DNA from: Planctomycetaceae bacterium
GTDB lineage: Bacteria > Planctomycetota > Planctomycetia > Planctomycetales > Planctomycetaceae
Direction of reading: 5' to 3'
Assembly: GCA_021732975.1 (NCBI GenBank)
Contig: JAKFWC010000021.1
Span: 248,001 to 312,000, forward strand
DNA length: 64,000 bases
The notes below the pieces were generated by a model. It made no database searches, was not told the DNA's origin, and saw only the letters and a program-made list of their open reading frames with translations. This document shows positions 1 through 9,557 of the stretch, one piece after another (position 1 is the first letter of the stretch; the number at the start of each line of letters is the position of its first letter). The position numbers and the translations under genes were made by a program.

Positions 1-81
1 ATTGGCGATCTGATGATTCTGCCTGCGCTGCTGGCCCTGTATGCTCTGCCGGCACCCGGTGAAGTGGTGGAAAAACAGTAG
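1..81 (+). CDS. C-terminal end of an RND/MMPL-type exporter (partial)
   Basis: The first 26 codons of the window read in one open frame ending at TAG (79-81). The peptide contains GDLMILPALLALYALP, which matches the last transmembrane helix of RND/MMPL exporters, where a charged residue is followed by a 'LPALLAL'-type helix at the cytoplasmic end. A short polar tail follows, as expected. Only the 3' end is present, so substrate and subfamily cannot be told. The assignment rests on this one helix and is moderately sure. Confidence 0.5.
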   Translation: MGDLMILPALLALYALPAPGEVVEKQ

Positions 82-165
82 TCCACCTCGCCCCCAACGT
101 AACGTCGGCGAGCGGGGGGGAGTGACCTCCTCCCGCTCGCCAGTCTTGTGCAATTTCCGCGCGGT

Positions 166-1542
166 CTAATTCGTCGGACGCAGGCCGAGTTGATCGAGTT
201 TCTGCTGCAAACTTTGTCGATGCATGCCGAGTTGTCGGGCGGCTTCGCTGATGTTGCCGTTGGCATGGTCCAAGGCGGATGCGAGCATGGCCCGTTCAAA
301 GGTTTCGATAAGTTGAGCCTTGGCTTCTGCGAATGGCTTGCCGTAGTAATCGGCGAATGGGTCGCTCTCAACGGCGGTCCGAACCACGAGCCCCAAGTCC
401 GCCGCGTGCAAAACGGGTTGATCGCAAATGGCGACGGCGGCAACCACGGCTTGCTCGAGTTCACGGACATTGCCCGGCCAATCATGGGCGAGAAGAGCGG
501 TCACGGCATCGCGCGCGAGTTCCGGAACGGGGCGTGATTGCCGCGCCGCTTCCCGTTCCAGAAACGAATGCGTGAGCACCAGGACATCGTCGCGACGGGT
601 ACGCAACGGCGGTAGTATGATCTCAAACCCTCGCAACCGGAAATACAAATCGCGACGAAATCGCCCGTCGGCAATGCATTCTTCCAACGGTTGATGCGTC
701 GCCGTGATGACCCGCACATCGACATCAATCGGTTGTTCCGATCCAACGGGGGTCACCTGGCGCTCCTGCAATACCCGCAGCAACTTGGTTTGTGCGTTGA
801 GCGGCAGATCGCCAATTTCATCGAGGAACAACGTGCCGCCGTGTGCCCGACGGAAGACGCCTTCGCGATCGCGATCGGCTCCCGTAAACGCTCCTTTGAT
901 GTGACCGAACAACTCACTTTCCAACAGCGATTCCGGTAACGCGGCTGTATTCACCGCCACAAACGGACCGGCGGCGCGCGTGCTTCGCCGATGCAGTTCC
1001 CGTGCGGCGAGTTCCTTGCCGGTCCCGGTTTCACCACGAACGAGGAGGTCGACCGGGGCCTTTGCCGCGCGGCTGAGGAGACTGCGGACTTCGCGCATCG
1101 CGCGACTGATGCCAAGCAGGCCGCCTGTGGCTGCCGGCGATTGCGCTTCCAGGTCCGCGACTCGTCGTTCCAACTGCACTCGGCGTTCCACGCGTGTCGC
1201 TGCTGTCCGGAGTTGTTCGACCTCAAAGGGTTTTGTGAGAAAGTCCGCCGCTCCCATGCGGATGCAATCGACAGCGAGGCTGATGTGATCATTCGCGGTG
1301 ACGATCACGATTTCCGTCATCTGCACCAGCGCGCCTAATTCCCGCAGCACGCCGCGACCGTCGAGCCCCGGCATGTTGATATCGAGAAACACGAGGTCCG
1401 GGCGATTCGCGCGGATCCCGTCGACCGCGGCGCGACCGTCGGCACATTCCGATACGGACCAGCCGTCGCGTTTCAAAGCCCGCCGCATGCCGGTGCGGGC
1501 AGCGGGTTCATCGTCAACGATGAGAATCTGCAGATCACTCAC
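166..1542 (-). CDS. Sigma-54-dependent response regulator (NtrC family)
   Basis: A 458-residue enhancer-binding protein with the full NtrC architecture. The receiver domain (1-120) has acidic residues D10/D11, phospho-acceptor D54 (VFLDINMPG) and K104. The AAA+ domain (about 140-375) has Walker A GETGTGKE (170-177), the sigma-54 contact loop GAFTGA (217-222), Walker B LFLDEIGD and WPGNVREL. A Fis-type helix-turn-helix lies at about 426-450. All key residues are present, so it should be activated by phosphorylation and drive sigma-54 promoters. Its ATG overlaps the stop of the sensor kinase by 4 bp (ATGA), so the two are translationally coupled and almost certainly cognate. The targets are unknown; the upstream pspA/membrane-protein block is the obvious candidate. 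Confidence 0.95.
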   Translation of the reverse strand: MSDLQILIVDDEPAARTGMRRALKRDGWSVSECADGRAAVDGIRANRPDLVFLDINMPGLDGRGVLRELGALVQMTEIVIVTANDHISLAVDCIRMGAADFLTKPFEVEQLRTAATRVERRVQLERRVADLEAQSPAATGGLLGISRAMREVRSLLSRAAKAPVDLLVRGETGTGKELAARELHRRSTRAAGPFVAVNTAALPESLLESELFGHIKGAFTGADRDREGVFRRAHGGTLFLDEIGDLPLNAQTKLLRVLQERQVTPVGSEQPIDVDVRVITATHQPLEECIADGRFRRDLYFRLRGFEIILPPLRTRRDDVLVLTHSFLEREAARQSRPVPELARDAVTALLAHDWPGNVRELEQAVVAAVAICDQPVLHAADLGLVVRTAVESDPFADYYGKPFAEAKAQLIETFERAMLASALDHANGNISEAARQLGMHRQSLQQKLDQLGLRPTN

Positions 1543-3635
1543 GGTGTGGTGCTTTCCACGTCAACGAAGGCCGGTAGCGTGACTCGAAAAACGGTTCCTC
1601 GTTCGGGGCGACTTTCCACGGCGATTTCGCCATGCAGATCGCGAACGGTCTGTGCGACCGAGTATAGCCCCAATCCGGTCCCGTCCGCTTTCGTGGTCGT
1701 CAGCGGTTGGAACAATCGGTCCTGAATCTCCGGCGGAATTCCCGGCCCGGTATCGCGGACTTCGATGACGATGGTTGCCGCGCACGATGCGACGCTCACG
1801 GTCACCGTTCCCTCGGCACTGCAAGCCTCCACGGCATTGAGCACGAGATTCAATAACAGCGATTGAAGGGCTTCACGCGACGCCAAAACCAAAACCGCCA
1901 CGCACGGCATTTCGAGAGTCACCCGGACTTGCTGTTGTTTGGCCCGGTGTTGAACGATGTACGTCGTCGTTTTGACAATTTGACCCACATCGGTGCCACG
2001 TCCGTTGGACGAGGACGTTTCCGGTCGAACAAAACCCAAGAGTTGTTGCGTCGTTCGTGCCAGACGATCAATCTCCTGCAGGACCAGCCGCAACGATTCG
2101 GCTTGCTCGGAAGCGGGCGGGCTCTCTTCGAGAGCCACCGTTGCCAACGTTTTGATGGACGACAACGGGTTCTTGATCTCGTGGGCCAGCGATCCGGCAA
2201 GTAACCCCAAGGCCGAGAATTTTTCTGCTTGCCACGCGCGACGTTCCGCCGCCGTGCGGGCCGCTTGCACAATGGTATGTCGAACGGCCGCGATCCATTG
2301 CTCGCTCAGCAACACCAGAGCGTTGAGTTCCTCTTCGTCCCAACCCTCGCCCCCCGGCGTTGCGCGGAGACACCACAGATTCTGCAGGCTTTCGTGCTCG
2401 GTGCGGATCATTATCGAGACTCGCGAACGCAGCAGTTCTTCCGTGAGCCGTCGATTCGGCGCCTGGTCCGCAAAGAGCACGGGCACTTTACCGGGCCATT
2501 CCGCGGTGATCTGGTCGAGCATCGCGCGCGAGCATAACGGCTCGGTGAAGACTTCCCGGTGAAACTCGCTGCTGCGATCATTCACTACGATCTGCACGGC
2601 CGCGACACCCGACAGTTGCTGCAGTGCGCGAACAAACCATGCGGCGAGTTCATCGGGGGTGTTGCCGCCGCGGGAAGCGAGATCAATCGACAATTGTCGC
2701 ACTTCCCGCCGGAATTGTCGGACGGACGTGCTCGTCAGATACCGCACCGCTTCCCGCACTCGGCGGCGAAACGGTTGATATCCCCCGATGAGCAATACCC
2801 CCAATGCGATTTCCAACCAGACGAGATCGAATCCGACCTGATCGTGCCAGGCGGCTTCCAGTGGAGCGACCAGACTGCGATGGACGAGGACCAGTCCCGC
2901 GAGGATGCCGCCGTAAACCACGGTCCGTTCCACGACCAGCGGTAGAAAGCCATACCGCAAGACAAAGTACGCGAACAGGATCGCCGGTGGAGTCGGCAGC
3001 AGGACCAGCAGGATGTAACAAACGACATAGGTGTCGGGCCAACGTGGAATTGCAATCAGCAAAATGACATCGAGTGTGATGGTCATCGCGATGAGGGTGA
3101 ACGATAACCCGTGCAGAAACGGCCGTCCGGCCGGTAGATCGGACGAGCGCGCGGCACGCCATAACACGACTGCCGCCAGCAAGGAAATGCCGGTGGTCGC
3201 GCCGAGATAGGGCAGCACCAATGGCGAAACTTGTTGCAGAAATGACGCAACCGGATCCGGGTGAAACGACAGTGCAATGGGAACAGACAGCAAGACCGGC
3301 GCGTAGAGAAACGGTTCATAACCACGGCGTTGGGGCGCGCCAAACCAGCCGGTGGTCGCTAGCCGCACAATGGCGTGCATCAGGCTGCACGGCATACCCA
3401 GCAGGCCGACCACCATGCACGACATCGCTGCCCAGCGAACGGGTTGCGCAGTCTGAACGGGGGTGCTTTCCAATAGAAAATAGATTGCGGCTCCGGCGTG
3501 CCAGCACCAGGCAGACGATGCCAAAGCCATCATCCACCCTTGCCGAACCCGCCGATTGCGCTGTTCTGCCAAGGCGATGAGGAGCACGGTATCGACCGTC
3601 AGCCCCAATCCTGCGGCGAGCGCAATGGCCTGCAA
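1539..3635 (-). CDS. Membrane-bound sensor histidine kinase
   Basis: A 698-residue kinase. The first ~290 residues hold seven or eight hydrophobic segments. A linker at about 310-450 is GAF-like in size but not clearly assignable. The HisKA domain has H485 in SLAHEIKNPLSSI, and the HATPase domain has the N box (N596, N600), G1 box DTGPGIPP (from D628) and G2 box GTGLGL (652-657). It is therefore a complete kinase. There is no suitable ATG: the start is TTG, supported by AGGAA seven bases upstream. It is followed by the response regulator with a 4-bp overlap and preceded by the small gene at 3695. The multi-helix N-terminus suggests that it senses a membrane or intramembrane signal; the ligand is unknown. 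Confidence 0.93.
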   Translation of the reverse strand: MQAIALAAGLGLTVDTVLLIALAEQRNRRVRQGWMMALASSAWCWHAGAAIYFLLESTPVQTAQPVRWAAMSCMVVGLLGMPCSLMHAIVRLATTGWFGAPQRRGYEPFLYAPVLLSVPIALSFHPDPVASFLQQVSPLVLPYLGATTGISLLAAVVLWRAARSSDLPAGRPFLHGLSFTLIAMTITLDVILLIAIPRWPDTYVVCYILLVLLPTPPAILFAYFVLRYGFLPLVVERTVVYGGILAGLVLVHRSLVAPLEAAWHDQVGFDLVWLEIALGVLLIGGYQPFRRRVREAVRYLTSTSVRQFRREVRQLSIDLASRGGNTPDELAAWFVRALQQLSGVAAVQIVVNDRSSEFHREVFTEPLCSRAMLDQITAEWPGKVPVLFADQAPNRRLTEELLRSRVSIMIRTEHESLQNLWCLRATPGGEGWDEEELNALVLLSEQWIAAVRHTIVQAARTAAERRAWQAEKFSALGLLAGSLAHEIKNPLSSIKTLATVALEESPPASEQAESLRLVLQEIDRLARTTQQLLGFVRPETSSSNGRGTDVGQIVKTTTYIVQHRAKQQQVRVTLEMPCVAVLVLASREALQSLLLNLVLNAVEACSAEGTVTVSVASCAATIVIEVRDTGPGIPPEIQDRLFQPLTTTKADGTGLGLYSVAQTVRDLHGEIAVESRPERGTVFRVTLPAFVDVESTTP

Positions 3636-3694
3636 CGAATGGTTCCTGTTCGAATTAAAAAGAAACGGTTGTCTGCAAATGGTAGCCTACGCAA

Positions 3695-4066
3695 TCACGG
3701 ACCGCATGCGTAGACTTCAATCTCTGCCGGGTGCAACTCGCACGATTCGGCATCGATGGTCCAGCGGATATCTCCCGTTACGAGCTGGCACGAAGGACGA
3801 ACCTCCAGCGTTGCCGTGTGCGCTCCGTTGTCGCATTGATAACGCACAAACGGCCCGATCGCGTCTTCGCACACCCACCGCGTCGCCACGGTCCAGCACA
3901 TTCCATCAATGCGCAGGATCGACGATGGCTGTAACCGCAGCAATTCGCCTTCCATGGGCGACACACGAATGCGGTCGACTGCCCACCATGCATGCAGCAA
4001 TCGATAGCACTCCAACCACACACTTTGCATACGGCCGCGCGAGCCCGATGTGGATGGCGATGACAT
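3695..4066 (-). CDS. Hypothetical protein, about 123 residues
   Basis: A small soluble protein I do not recognise. The ATG at 4066 has AGGAG seven bases upstream; a TTG three bases earlier is less likely. The protein is rich in Trp and Cys and reads like one small beta-rich domain (segments SILRIDGMCWTVATRW and TATLEVRPSCQLVTGDIRW). There is no signal peptide or membrane segment. It lies between pspA and the sensor kinase on the same strand, with gaps of 72 and 59 bases, so it is probably co-transcribed with both and may work with PspA or the kinase. That role is inferred from position only. Confidence 0.6.
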   Translation of the reverse strand: MSSPSTSGSRGRMQSVWLECYRLLHAWWAVDRIRVSPMEGELLRLQPSSILRIDGMCWTVATRWVCEDAIGPFVRYQCDNGAHTATLEVRPSCQLVTGDIRWTIDAESCELHPAEIEVYACGP

Positions 4067-4138
4067 CAATCATCTCCTGAAGTCGCCCCGAACACATCAC
4101 CGGTGGGGACGGATTTCCCCACCGGCTAGACAGCCTGT

Positions 4139-4819
4139 TCATGTGGAAGTGGTCGTCTGCGCCTGCAACGCGGCGAGTTCCGCCTGCACTTTTTCCCGAC
4201 GGGCCTGCTCCTCGAACTGGCGTTCCAGTTCGGCGGCGTCCGGGTCTTTGCCGTCCATGCGATCGTAGGCTTCGCTGAGGGCTTCCGCACGATCAACGCG
4301 TTGTTCCAGTCGATCAAATTGAGCAAACGCGGACGAACTGTCGACGTTGTTCAAGGCCTGGGTAATCCGCGTGCTGGACTCGGCCCGAACGAGCCGGGCG
4401 GACAACAGCGTCCGTTTTTGCCGGGCTTGGCGAATCTTGTCTTCCAGATCGCGAACGGCCTGTTGCAAACGGTTCGTCTCGGCCAATTGTTTGGCGTGTT
4501 CCCCCGCCAAACCCGTCGCCCGCTCGTCTGCGAGATGCTTCTGATGCAAGGCGGCTTCGGCCGATTTGGCATCACCGCGCTGCACCGCCTGAGTGGCCCG
4601 CGTGTGCCATTGCTCGACCTCCGCCCGTGCCTGCTCGGCCCGCTTTCGCAACTGGATTTCATCGGCGATCGCTTCCGCCACTTTGCGACGGATCGACCGC
4701 AGTTCTTCGTCCATATCGATGATCACCTGATGCAGCATCCGCTCGGGGTCTTCCACTTGTTCGCGGAGCGAAGTGATGCTGGACCGCATGATCAACGTGA
4801 AGTTTTCAAGCCATTTCAT
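4139..4819 (-). CDS. pspA: PspA/IM30-family membrane-stress protein
   Basis: About 226 residues, almost wholly alpha-helical and charged, as in the PspA/IM30/Vipp1 family. The family's early motif is visible as LREQVEDPERMLHQVI, followed by long heptad-rich helices to about residue 200. These proteins are peripheral on the inner face of the cytoplasmic membrane and form ESCRT-III-like assemblies that help keep the membrane sealed. I start it at the internal ATG giving MKWLENFTLIM, which aligns with the amphipathic first helix; an ATG ten codons upstream is also open. It sits in a same-strand block with a large membrane protein upstream and a sigma-54 kinase/regulator pair downstream. In enterobacteria pspA is also sigma-54 controlled, so the context is suggestive. 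Confidence 0.88.
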   Translation of the reverse strand: MKWLENFTLIMRSSITSLREQVEDPERMLHQVIIDMDEELRSIRRKVAEAIADEIQLRKRAEQARAEVEQWHTRATQAVQRGDAKSAEAALHQKHLADERATGLAGEHAKQLAETNRLQQAVRDLEDKIRQARQKRTLLSARLVRAESSTRITQALNNVDSSSAFAQFDRLEQRVDRAEALSEAYDRMDGKDPDAAELERQFEEQARREKVQAELAALQAQTTTST

Positions 4820-4905
4820 GATCTTGCCTTTCAGAGAGAAGAGACGCATTAATCGACTGATCAGAACTCATTGGCCCGTAACAGAACGAGCCGACATCCC
4901 AAGAA

Positions 4906-7900
4906 CTACGCCCACGTTTGCAGTGTGGCGGACAACATCCGCAGGCGTTGCAGCACCAGTTCGCGATGATTCTCGCAGTACGCCGCGAGGGCGATCACCG
5001 ATGTGCCGAGCGCGATGCCCACGATCCAGAGCAGGTCGGTCCGTTCGAGGCTGCCGCGGGCCACGAGCGCGATGAGATCCGCCACCAGGAATGCAGTACC
5101 CGAGTACAACAGCGGCCGCGATTTCAAACCGAGAGACAATACGCTCACGCCCAGCGAGGCGGCCATCAATGTCAACAACGGCAGCCAACCGCCATCGAGA
5201 ATGTGGAACAATGGCGACACCAGAATCACCAATGCTCCGGCATACCGCAGCACGGTTTTGCCATCGGTCCGCAGTTCCCGCGGCAACCCTTCGACGAGGC
5301 CAATCAGCGACAAACCGAGCGGCATCAGATACAACTGCGGATCGGACCAAGACAGTTCGTGCCAGAGCAACATTTGCGAGACGTTGAAGATGCCGGTGGC
5401 GATCAGCAGGCTGATTTGATCGCGGTGTTCCAACCAGCGAACGAAGTAGCACATCGCGGCACCCAGAATGAGCAAGCTGTAGACGCCAGTCCCGACCGCG
5501 GCGACCTCGAACAGCGATCCGCCGACACAAAGGGCGGCGATCACCGCGGGCAATCCGTAACCGACGATATGAAACGGCCGGGCCAGAACCGCGTACTTCG
5601 ATGGCGGCGAGCAACGTCGAGCGAGTGCCGACAACAGCAATCCCGCAGCCAGCCCCGCACCAAGGGTGGTCACACTGAAGAGCGGCAGGATCTGGAAGGC
5701 GACAACATAACCGACTCCCACCGCACCGATCACCAGACCGTACCATACGTCTTCGGGGTTGTTCGTCCGTACCGCCGTGCGAAAGCGGTCCGCGATCAGC
5801 AGGCCAAACAGTCCGGCCAGCGCTGCGACTTCGATCACCGTCAACGGTGCGGTTTGCGTGAAGAGCAGAGTGAGCGTGCTGAGGCCGCTGGCCAGTTCCC
5901 AGAACGTGACCTGTTGTGTGAGCAGTTCTTCGTTCGGAACGAAGCGTCGCAATTGCGGCGTCTTCAACAACATCAACCATGCTGCGACTAGAAAGGTGCC
6001 TACGATCTGGACTTCAACCCAGATGTGTGACGGCACGCTCAGCAGGAAATTGTTGGGGGCGACGCACGCTAGCAAAACCACGAGGAATTGCAGGAAACTC
6101 AACTCCACGACGGCGTGCTTCAGTAGCGAGTGGCTCGGCCGGCGTGTTCGCAGTGCCAGGCTGAGCAGCACGAGACCGGCGGCCAACCGGACCGGCCAAC
6201 TCAGCAGGCCGAGCGTCCCGATGGCCAGCAGGACTTCCGTGGTTAACGCAAACTGGTCGACATGAAGTGCCACGCGAGAACTGGTGTCTTCCTTCAAGCC
6301 GTCGATTCGTCGAGCGATCCCTCCACCGAGGAGAGCTGCCATTCCCCACGCGAAGGGCAACCATTCCCCAGCCGTGGCGGGATCACAGGCCTGGAACAAA
6401 CCGCGGCCGATGATGGCAAGGACACTCACACACCCGACGTGCACCCAGACGGTCGGCAAAACGCGACCGGAGGCGAGAAAACTCCATGCGGTCACCAGCG
6501 CCGCAGCGATCCATGCCGCCGCCGTGAGTTGGCCATCGGGGAGCACGATCAATCCACCGACGGCGAGCAATTGACACGCGGCGAGACCACCCGTCGTGAC
6601 GCGAGCCAGCGGTTGCTGGAACGCCCGCAGTGTGAGTGACGAAGCCCGTGATGCGGCCGCCTGAGACACCGCCCAACCGGTGACGAGAACAATGATCGAT
6701 GTGAGACTCAGCGTGATCGGCTCGACTCCGGTCGCCATGCCATACCGCAAGGCGACCCAACTCGAGAGAATGAGTAGCATTTCTCCCAGCAGCGGGTAGG
6801 CCCGGCGGCGTTGATGCAGCATGAGCAGCACGAGAGCCGGAACGACCGCGATGGTCCCCGCCGTGGTGATCATCCCGCCGTATTGCCCAATCCATCCCGC
6901 AGCGAGCAGAACACCTGTGATCGTGCTGAGAAATTCCCAGACGCCGATGGCATTGCCATCCATGCGGCGAGTGGGAACCACGTGGACGACCACTCCCAGC
7001 ACTCCCGCGGCGGCGGTGAGGGCCAGATAAGAAAAATCCGCGGGCAAGGTCATGTGGCAGATGTCGCTGAGAAAAACTTGTAGTCCCCAGGCGGCACTTA
7101 ACCACGACAACCCGATGCCCCACTGACAACGCACATCGGCATAGGCCCATCGCAGCACGGTCCACAAGACGGTGAGCATCGCCCCCGCGATAAACACGGC
7201 CTTCGGATCTGTCCACGACGCTAATAACATGACCGATGCGAGAACGACCGACAGTTGGCGACACGGTACGGCGAACAATTCCGACTTCAATCGTCGCCCG
7301 GCGACCACCAATCCCAAAATGAACGGGGCATACGTGATGGCGTAGAATGCGTACGGCAACCGACGTTCGCCTACCATTTCCGCCGAGGTCTGGACCACTT
7401 GCTTCGCGAACGATTGGAAGTAGACCGGTGTGAATTGGTACGCGGTCAGCAGACAGAGCAACATTGCCCACGCAAAGACCTGATGACCGGTCCGTCGGGC
7501 CACTGTACCAAAGCAGAGCGCACACAAAGCGGCCGTCGGAGCCAGCGCGATTGGTCGGGGAAGATCGGTCATGGCGAGGACCAATCCGGCGAGGCAAGCC
7601 ACCAACCCGATCACCAGCGGGGCCATGATCTGCGCGGGCCACGGAAAGACGATCGCCCCCGTGCGTTGTTGAAACACGCGTGCCGCAGCATCGGCCGTCA
7701 GCAAAACCGGCATCGCCACCAGCACCAACCCGAAGCCCCACCACGGCGTGGTGATGTCGGCCCCCAGATTCAACATGAACACCGTCATAAATTGTGCCGC
7801 TAGCAATGCCGTGGGAAAGAACGAGAAAATCCGCGGCCACTGTTCTTCCTCGGCGAGCCAAAAGACATGCCGATTCACTTTCACCACGCCCGCCGTCAAG

Positions 7901-8448
7901 ACCATCCACAACACAACCGTAGCGAGGGGGGCTAACGCAGTGGGAACAGCCGGTGCGAGTGCTCCGCATACGCAGAGTGTGAGATAGGCCAGCCAGTAGG
8001 TTACGGGAACGCGTCGCAGGAGCGTCCGCAAAATCCGTCGACTGGCCAGCGCGGTAAAACCCAGATTGATGACGAGTAGCGTGCCAAGTCCTACGTCATG
8101 GACCAGACTCCCGACATCGTCGGGCAATCCCGGGGCCACCCATCGCAAGGCGAGAAACGTCAGCGGCAGCAGACACAACGTGAGTGCCAGCAACCCCGTG
8201 CCGGTCCGTCGCAGCATCAGGCGATGCAAACCGACTTCGGCCATCCCGTACATCACAGCGGTGTAGGCGATGAGGACGAGATACTTCCAGAACGGCGAGT
8301 ACGTTTCCCAATGCGCCGTGACGAATTTCAGCGAGCTGCCCAACAGCACGAGCATGCCCAGTCCGAGCATCCATTTGATGCTTCGTTCTTCCAGAAAGCG
8401 TTCCAGGAACGATGGGAGCGGTGTCGTCGATTCGGGTGCAGAGGACAT
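4906..8448 (-). CDS. Giant polytopic membrane protein, 1180 residues
   Basis: A very hydrophobic protein with roughly thirty predicted membrane-spanning segments spread over its whole length. It starts with a short cytosolic N-terminus (MSSAPESTTPLPSFLERFLEER) followed at once by the first helix. No enzymatic motif, nucleotide-binding loop or transporter signature was visible. I do not recognise the family; DUF2339/DUF2157-like membrane proteins have a similar look but I cannot claim homology. It precedes pspA by 86 bases on the same strand, which suggests one transcription unit and a role linked to the cytoplasmic membrane. A sigma-54-like promoter lies about 50 bases upstream of its ATG. 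Confidence 0.85.
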   Translation of the reverse strand: MSSAPESTTPLPSFLERFLEERSIKWMLGLGMLVLLGSSLKFVTAHWETYSPFWKYLVLIAYTAVMYGMAEVGLHRLMLRRTGTGLLALTLCLLPLTFLALRWVAPGLPDDVGSLVHDVGLGTLLVINLGFTALASRRILRTLLRRVPVTYWLAYLTLCVCGALAPAVPTALAPLATVVLWMVLTAGVVKVNRHVFWLAEEEQWPRIFSFFPTALLAAQFMTVFMLNLGADITTPWWGFGLVLVAMPVLLTADAAARVFQQRTGAIVFPWPAQIMAPLVIGLVACLAGLVLAMTDLPRPIALAPTAALCALCFGTVARRTGHQVFAWAMLLCLLTAYQFTPVYFQSFAKQVVQTSAEMVGERRLPYAFYAITYAPFILGLVVAGRRLKSELFAVPCRQLSVVLASVMLLASWTDPKAVFIAGAMLTVLWTVLRWAYADVRCQWGIGLSWLSAAWGLQVFLSDICHMTLPADFSYLALTAAAGVLGVVVHVVPTRRMDGNAIGVWEFLSTITGVLLAAGWIGQYGGMITTAGTIAVVPALVLLMLHQRRRAYPLLGEMLLILSSWVALRYGMATGVEPITLSLTSIIVLVTGWAVSQAAASRASSLTLRAFQQPLARVTTGGLAACQLLAVGGLIVLPDGQLTAAAWIAAALVTAWSFLASGRVLPTVWVHVGCVSVLAIIGRGLFQACDPATAGEWLPFAWGMAALLGGGIARRIDGLKEDTSSRVALHVDQFALTTEVLLAIGTLGLLSWPVRLAAGLVLLSLALRTRRPSHSLLKHAVVELSFLQFLVVLLACVAPNNFLLSVPSHIWVEVQIVGTFLVAAWLMLLKTPQLRRFVPNEELLTQQVTFWELASGLSTLTLLFTQTAPLTVIEVAALAGLFGLLIADRFRTAVRTNNPEDVWYGLVIGAVGVGYVVAFQILPLFSVTTLGAGLAAGLLLSALARRCSPPSKYAVLARPFHIVGYGLPAVIAALCVGGSLFEVAAVGTGVYSLLILGAAMCYFVRWLEHRDQISLLIATGIFNVSQMLLWHELSWSDPQLYLMPLGLSLIGLVEGLPRELRTDGKTVLRYAGALVILVSPLFHILDGGWLPLLTLMAASLGVSVLSLGLKSRPLLYSGTAFLVADLIALVARGSLERTDLLWIVGIALGTSVIALAAYCENHRELVLQRLRMLSATLQTWA

Positions 8449-8496
8449 GGGAAACTCCAGTCGAAATGTGTGCCAACATTCGCTGGAGCTCTCATT

Positions 8497-8512
8497 AACA
8501 AACGGTGTGCCA
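8497..8512 (-). promoter_or_regulatory. Candidate sigma-54 (-24/-12) promoter
   Basis: Read on the minus strand this is TGGCACACCGTTTGTT. The -24 half TGGCAC is perfect and the GG-to-G(C) spacing of ten bases is right, but the -12 element has GT instead of GC. It lies 48 bases upstream of the ATG of the 1180-residue membrane protein, and the same block ends with a sigma-54 activator gene. A weaker second TGGCAC lies closer to the ATG. This is a motif match only. Confidence 0.35.
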
Positions 8513-8683
8513 TCCGTTCACAGCATTCTGATTACGAAGCGACAACCGTTTTCGTCACAAGCACTTTCGTCGACGATGATGCAGACTCGAACACCGCGAT
8601 GCAGTGCGATCGCTGCACCCCATCCGCAGTCGGCGGACGGCAGGTGATGGAGTCTTGCATCGGCTCACGGTTACCCCGTCTAT

Positions 8684-9553
8684 TTATCCGAATTCACCGC
8701 CGTAGCTGGCGTGGAAGTGCTCGGAGTCTTCGATCACGGCGGGGCCGCAGCACATCCGCAACAACGTGCGTTGCGGTGTCAGGCCGAAATCCTGTGCGAC
8801 ACCAAGGAGTACGGAGTGATCCGCGGGGAAGTCGACGATGACGGAGTTTCCCTGTGAAGATTTCAGGGCGTGACGCAGAAGGGCCACGGCTGCGTGAAGC
8901 GAGCCGCTGCACGGACCAATATGGGTTGCCAGTCGCCCGTGACGGCATGCCAGCCAGCCTTGCGGTTGCCGCTGGTCGTCGACCGCGACCCAGGGTGCTG
9001 TCTCTCGGCAGAGATGCCGAAGCAGTTTGCTGCGATCCGTTTGCGTGGCTTGCCGATCGAACTCGAGGATGGCAACGATATCGGACGGATCAGCGACGGT
9101 GACCGCACATGATGGATCCGAAGCGGGGGACGGAGGCGGAGTCGAGACGCCGGCCATGCGAATTAACTCGAACTGCCGCTGAAAGCCGAATTTTCGGTAA
9201 ACCGCCTCGCCGAGTACCGTGGCGTCCAACCGAACCGTGGCAATTCCACATTGCCGGGCATAATCGAGGCCGTGTTGCACGAGATTCTGACCGAGCCCGT
9301 GTCCGCGCAGCGACTCTGTCACGATAACCATCGCCAACCATGCCACTGAACCGAAGACACAACATAGTGTCGTCCCCACCACATGGCCGTCCGATTCCGC
9401 GACGAAGCAGCCTTTGGGTTCCAATTGCAGCATGCGCTGCCAATCGGCGGCGGTTTGATTCCAGCCGATCTCCGTGCTGAGTGCCAATGCCCCAGGCAGA
9501 TCGCTGGGTTGCATCTGGCGAATGCGGACCGAATCGAGGGAGATGGATGGCAT
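8684..9553 (-). CDS. GNAT-family N-acetyltransferase with a second C-terminal domain
   Basis: About 289 residues. The first ~140 are a typical GNAT domain: after VTESLRGHGLGQNLVQHGLD comes the acetyl-CoA pyrophosphate loop pattern (R/Q-x-x-G-x-G/A), then VRLDATVLGEAVYRKFGF as the usual beta5-alpha4 end. The second half resembles the Acetyltransf_18 (YitH C-terminal) type, as in two-domain acyltransferases of unknown substrate. I start it at ATG 9553 (MPSISLDSVRIRQM), four bases after the DUF1501 stop, rather than 14 codons earlier inside that gene. It therefore appears to be the last gene of the PSD1-DUF1501 operon. The substrate is unknown. Confidence 0.85.
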   Translation of the reverse strand: MPSISLDSVRIRQMQPSDLPGALALSTEIGWNQTAADWQRMLQLEPKGCFVAESDGHVVGTTLCCVFGSVAWLAMVIVTESLRGHGLGQNLVQHGLDYARQCGIATVRLDATVLGEAVYRKFGFQRQFELIRMAGVSTPPPSPASDPSCAVTVADPSDIVAILEFDRQATQTDRSKLLRHLCRETAPWVAVDDQRQPQGWLACRHGRLATHIGPCSGSLHAAVALLRHALKSSQGNSVIVDFPADHSVLLGVAQDFGLTPQRTLLRMCCGPAVIEDSEHFHASYGGEFG

Positions 9554-9557
9554 CGGA

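Noticed and set aside
4918..5991. 357-codon plus-strand open frame
   Set aside because: Gln/Arg-rich antisense translation of the same membrane protein gene.
6383..7969. 528-codon minus-strand open frame in another frame
   Set aside because: Overlaps the 1180-residue membrane protein; the translation is Arg/Gly/His-rich without hydrophobic segments, typical of a shifted frame.
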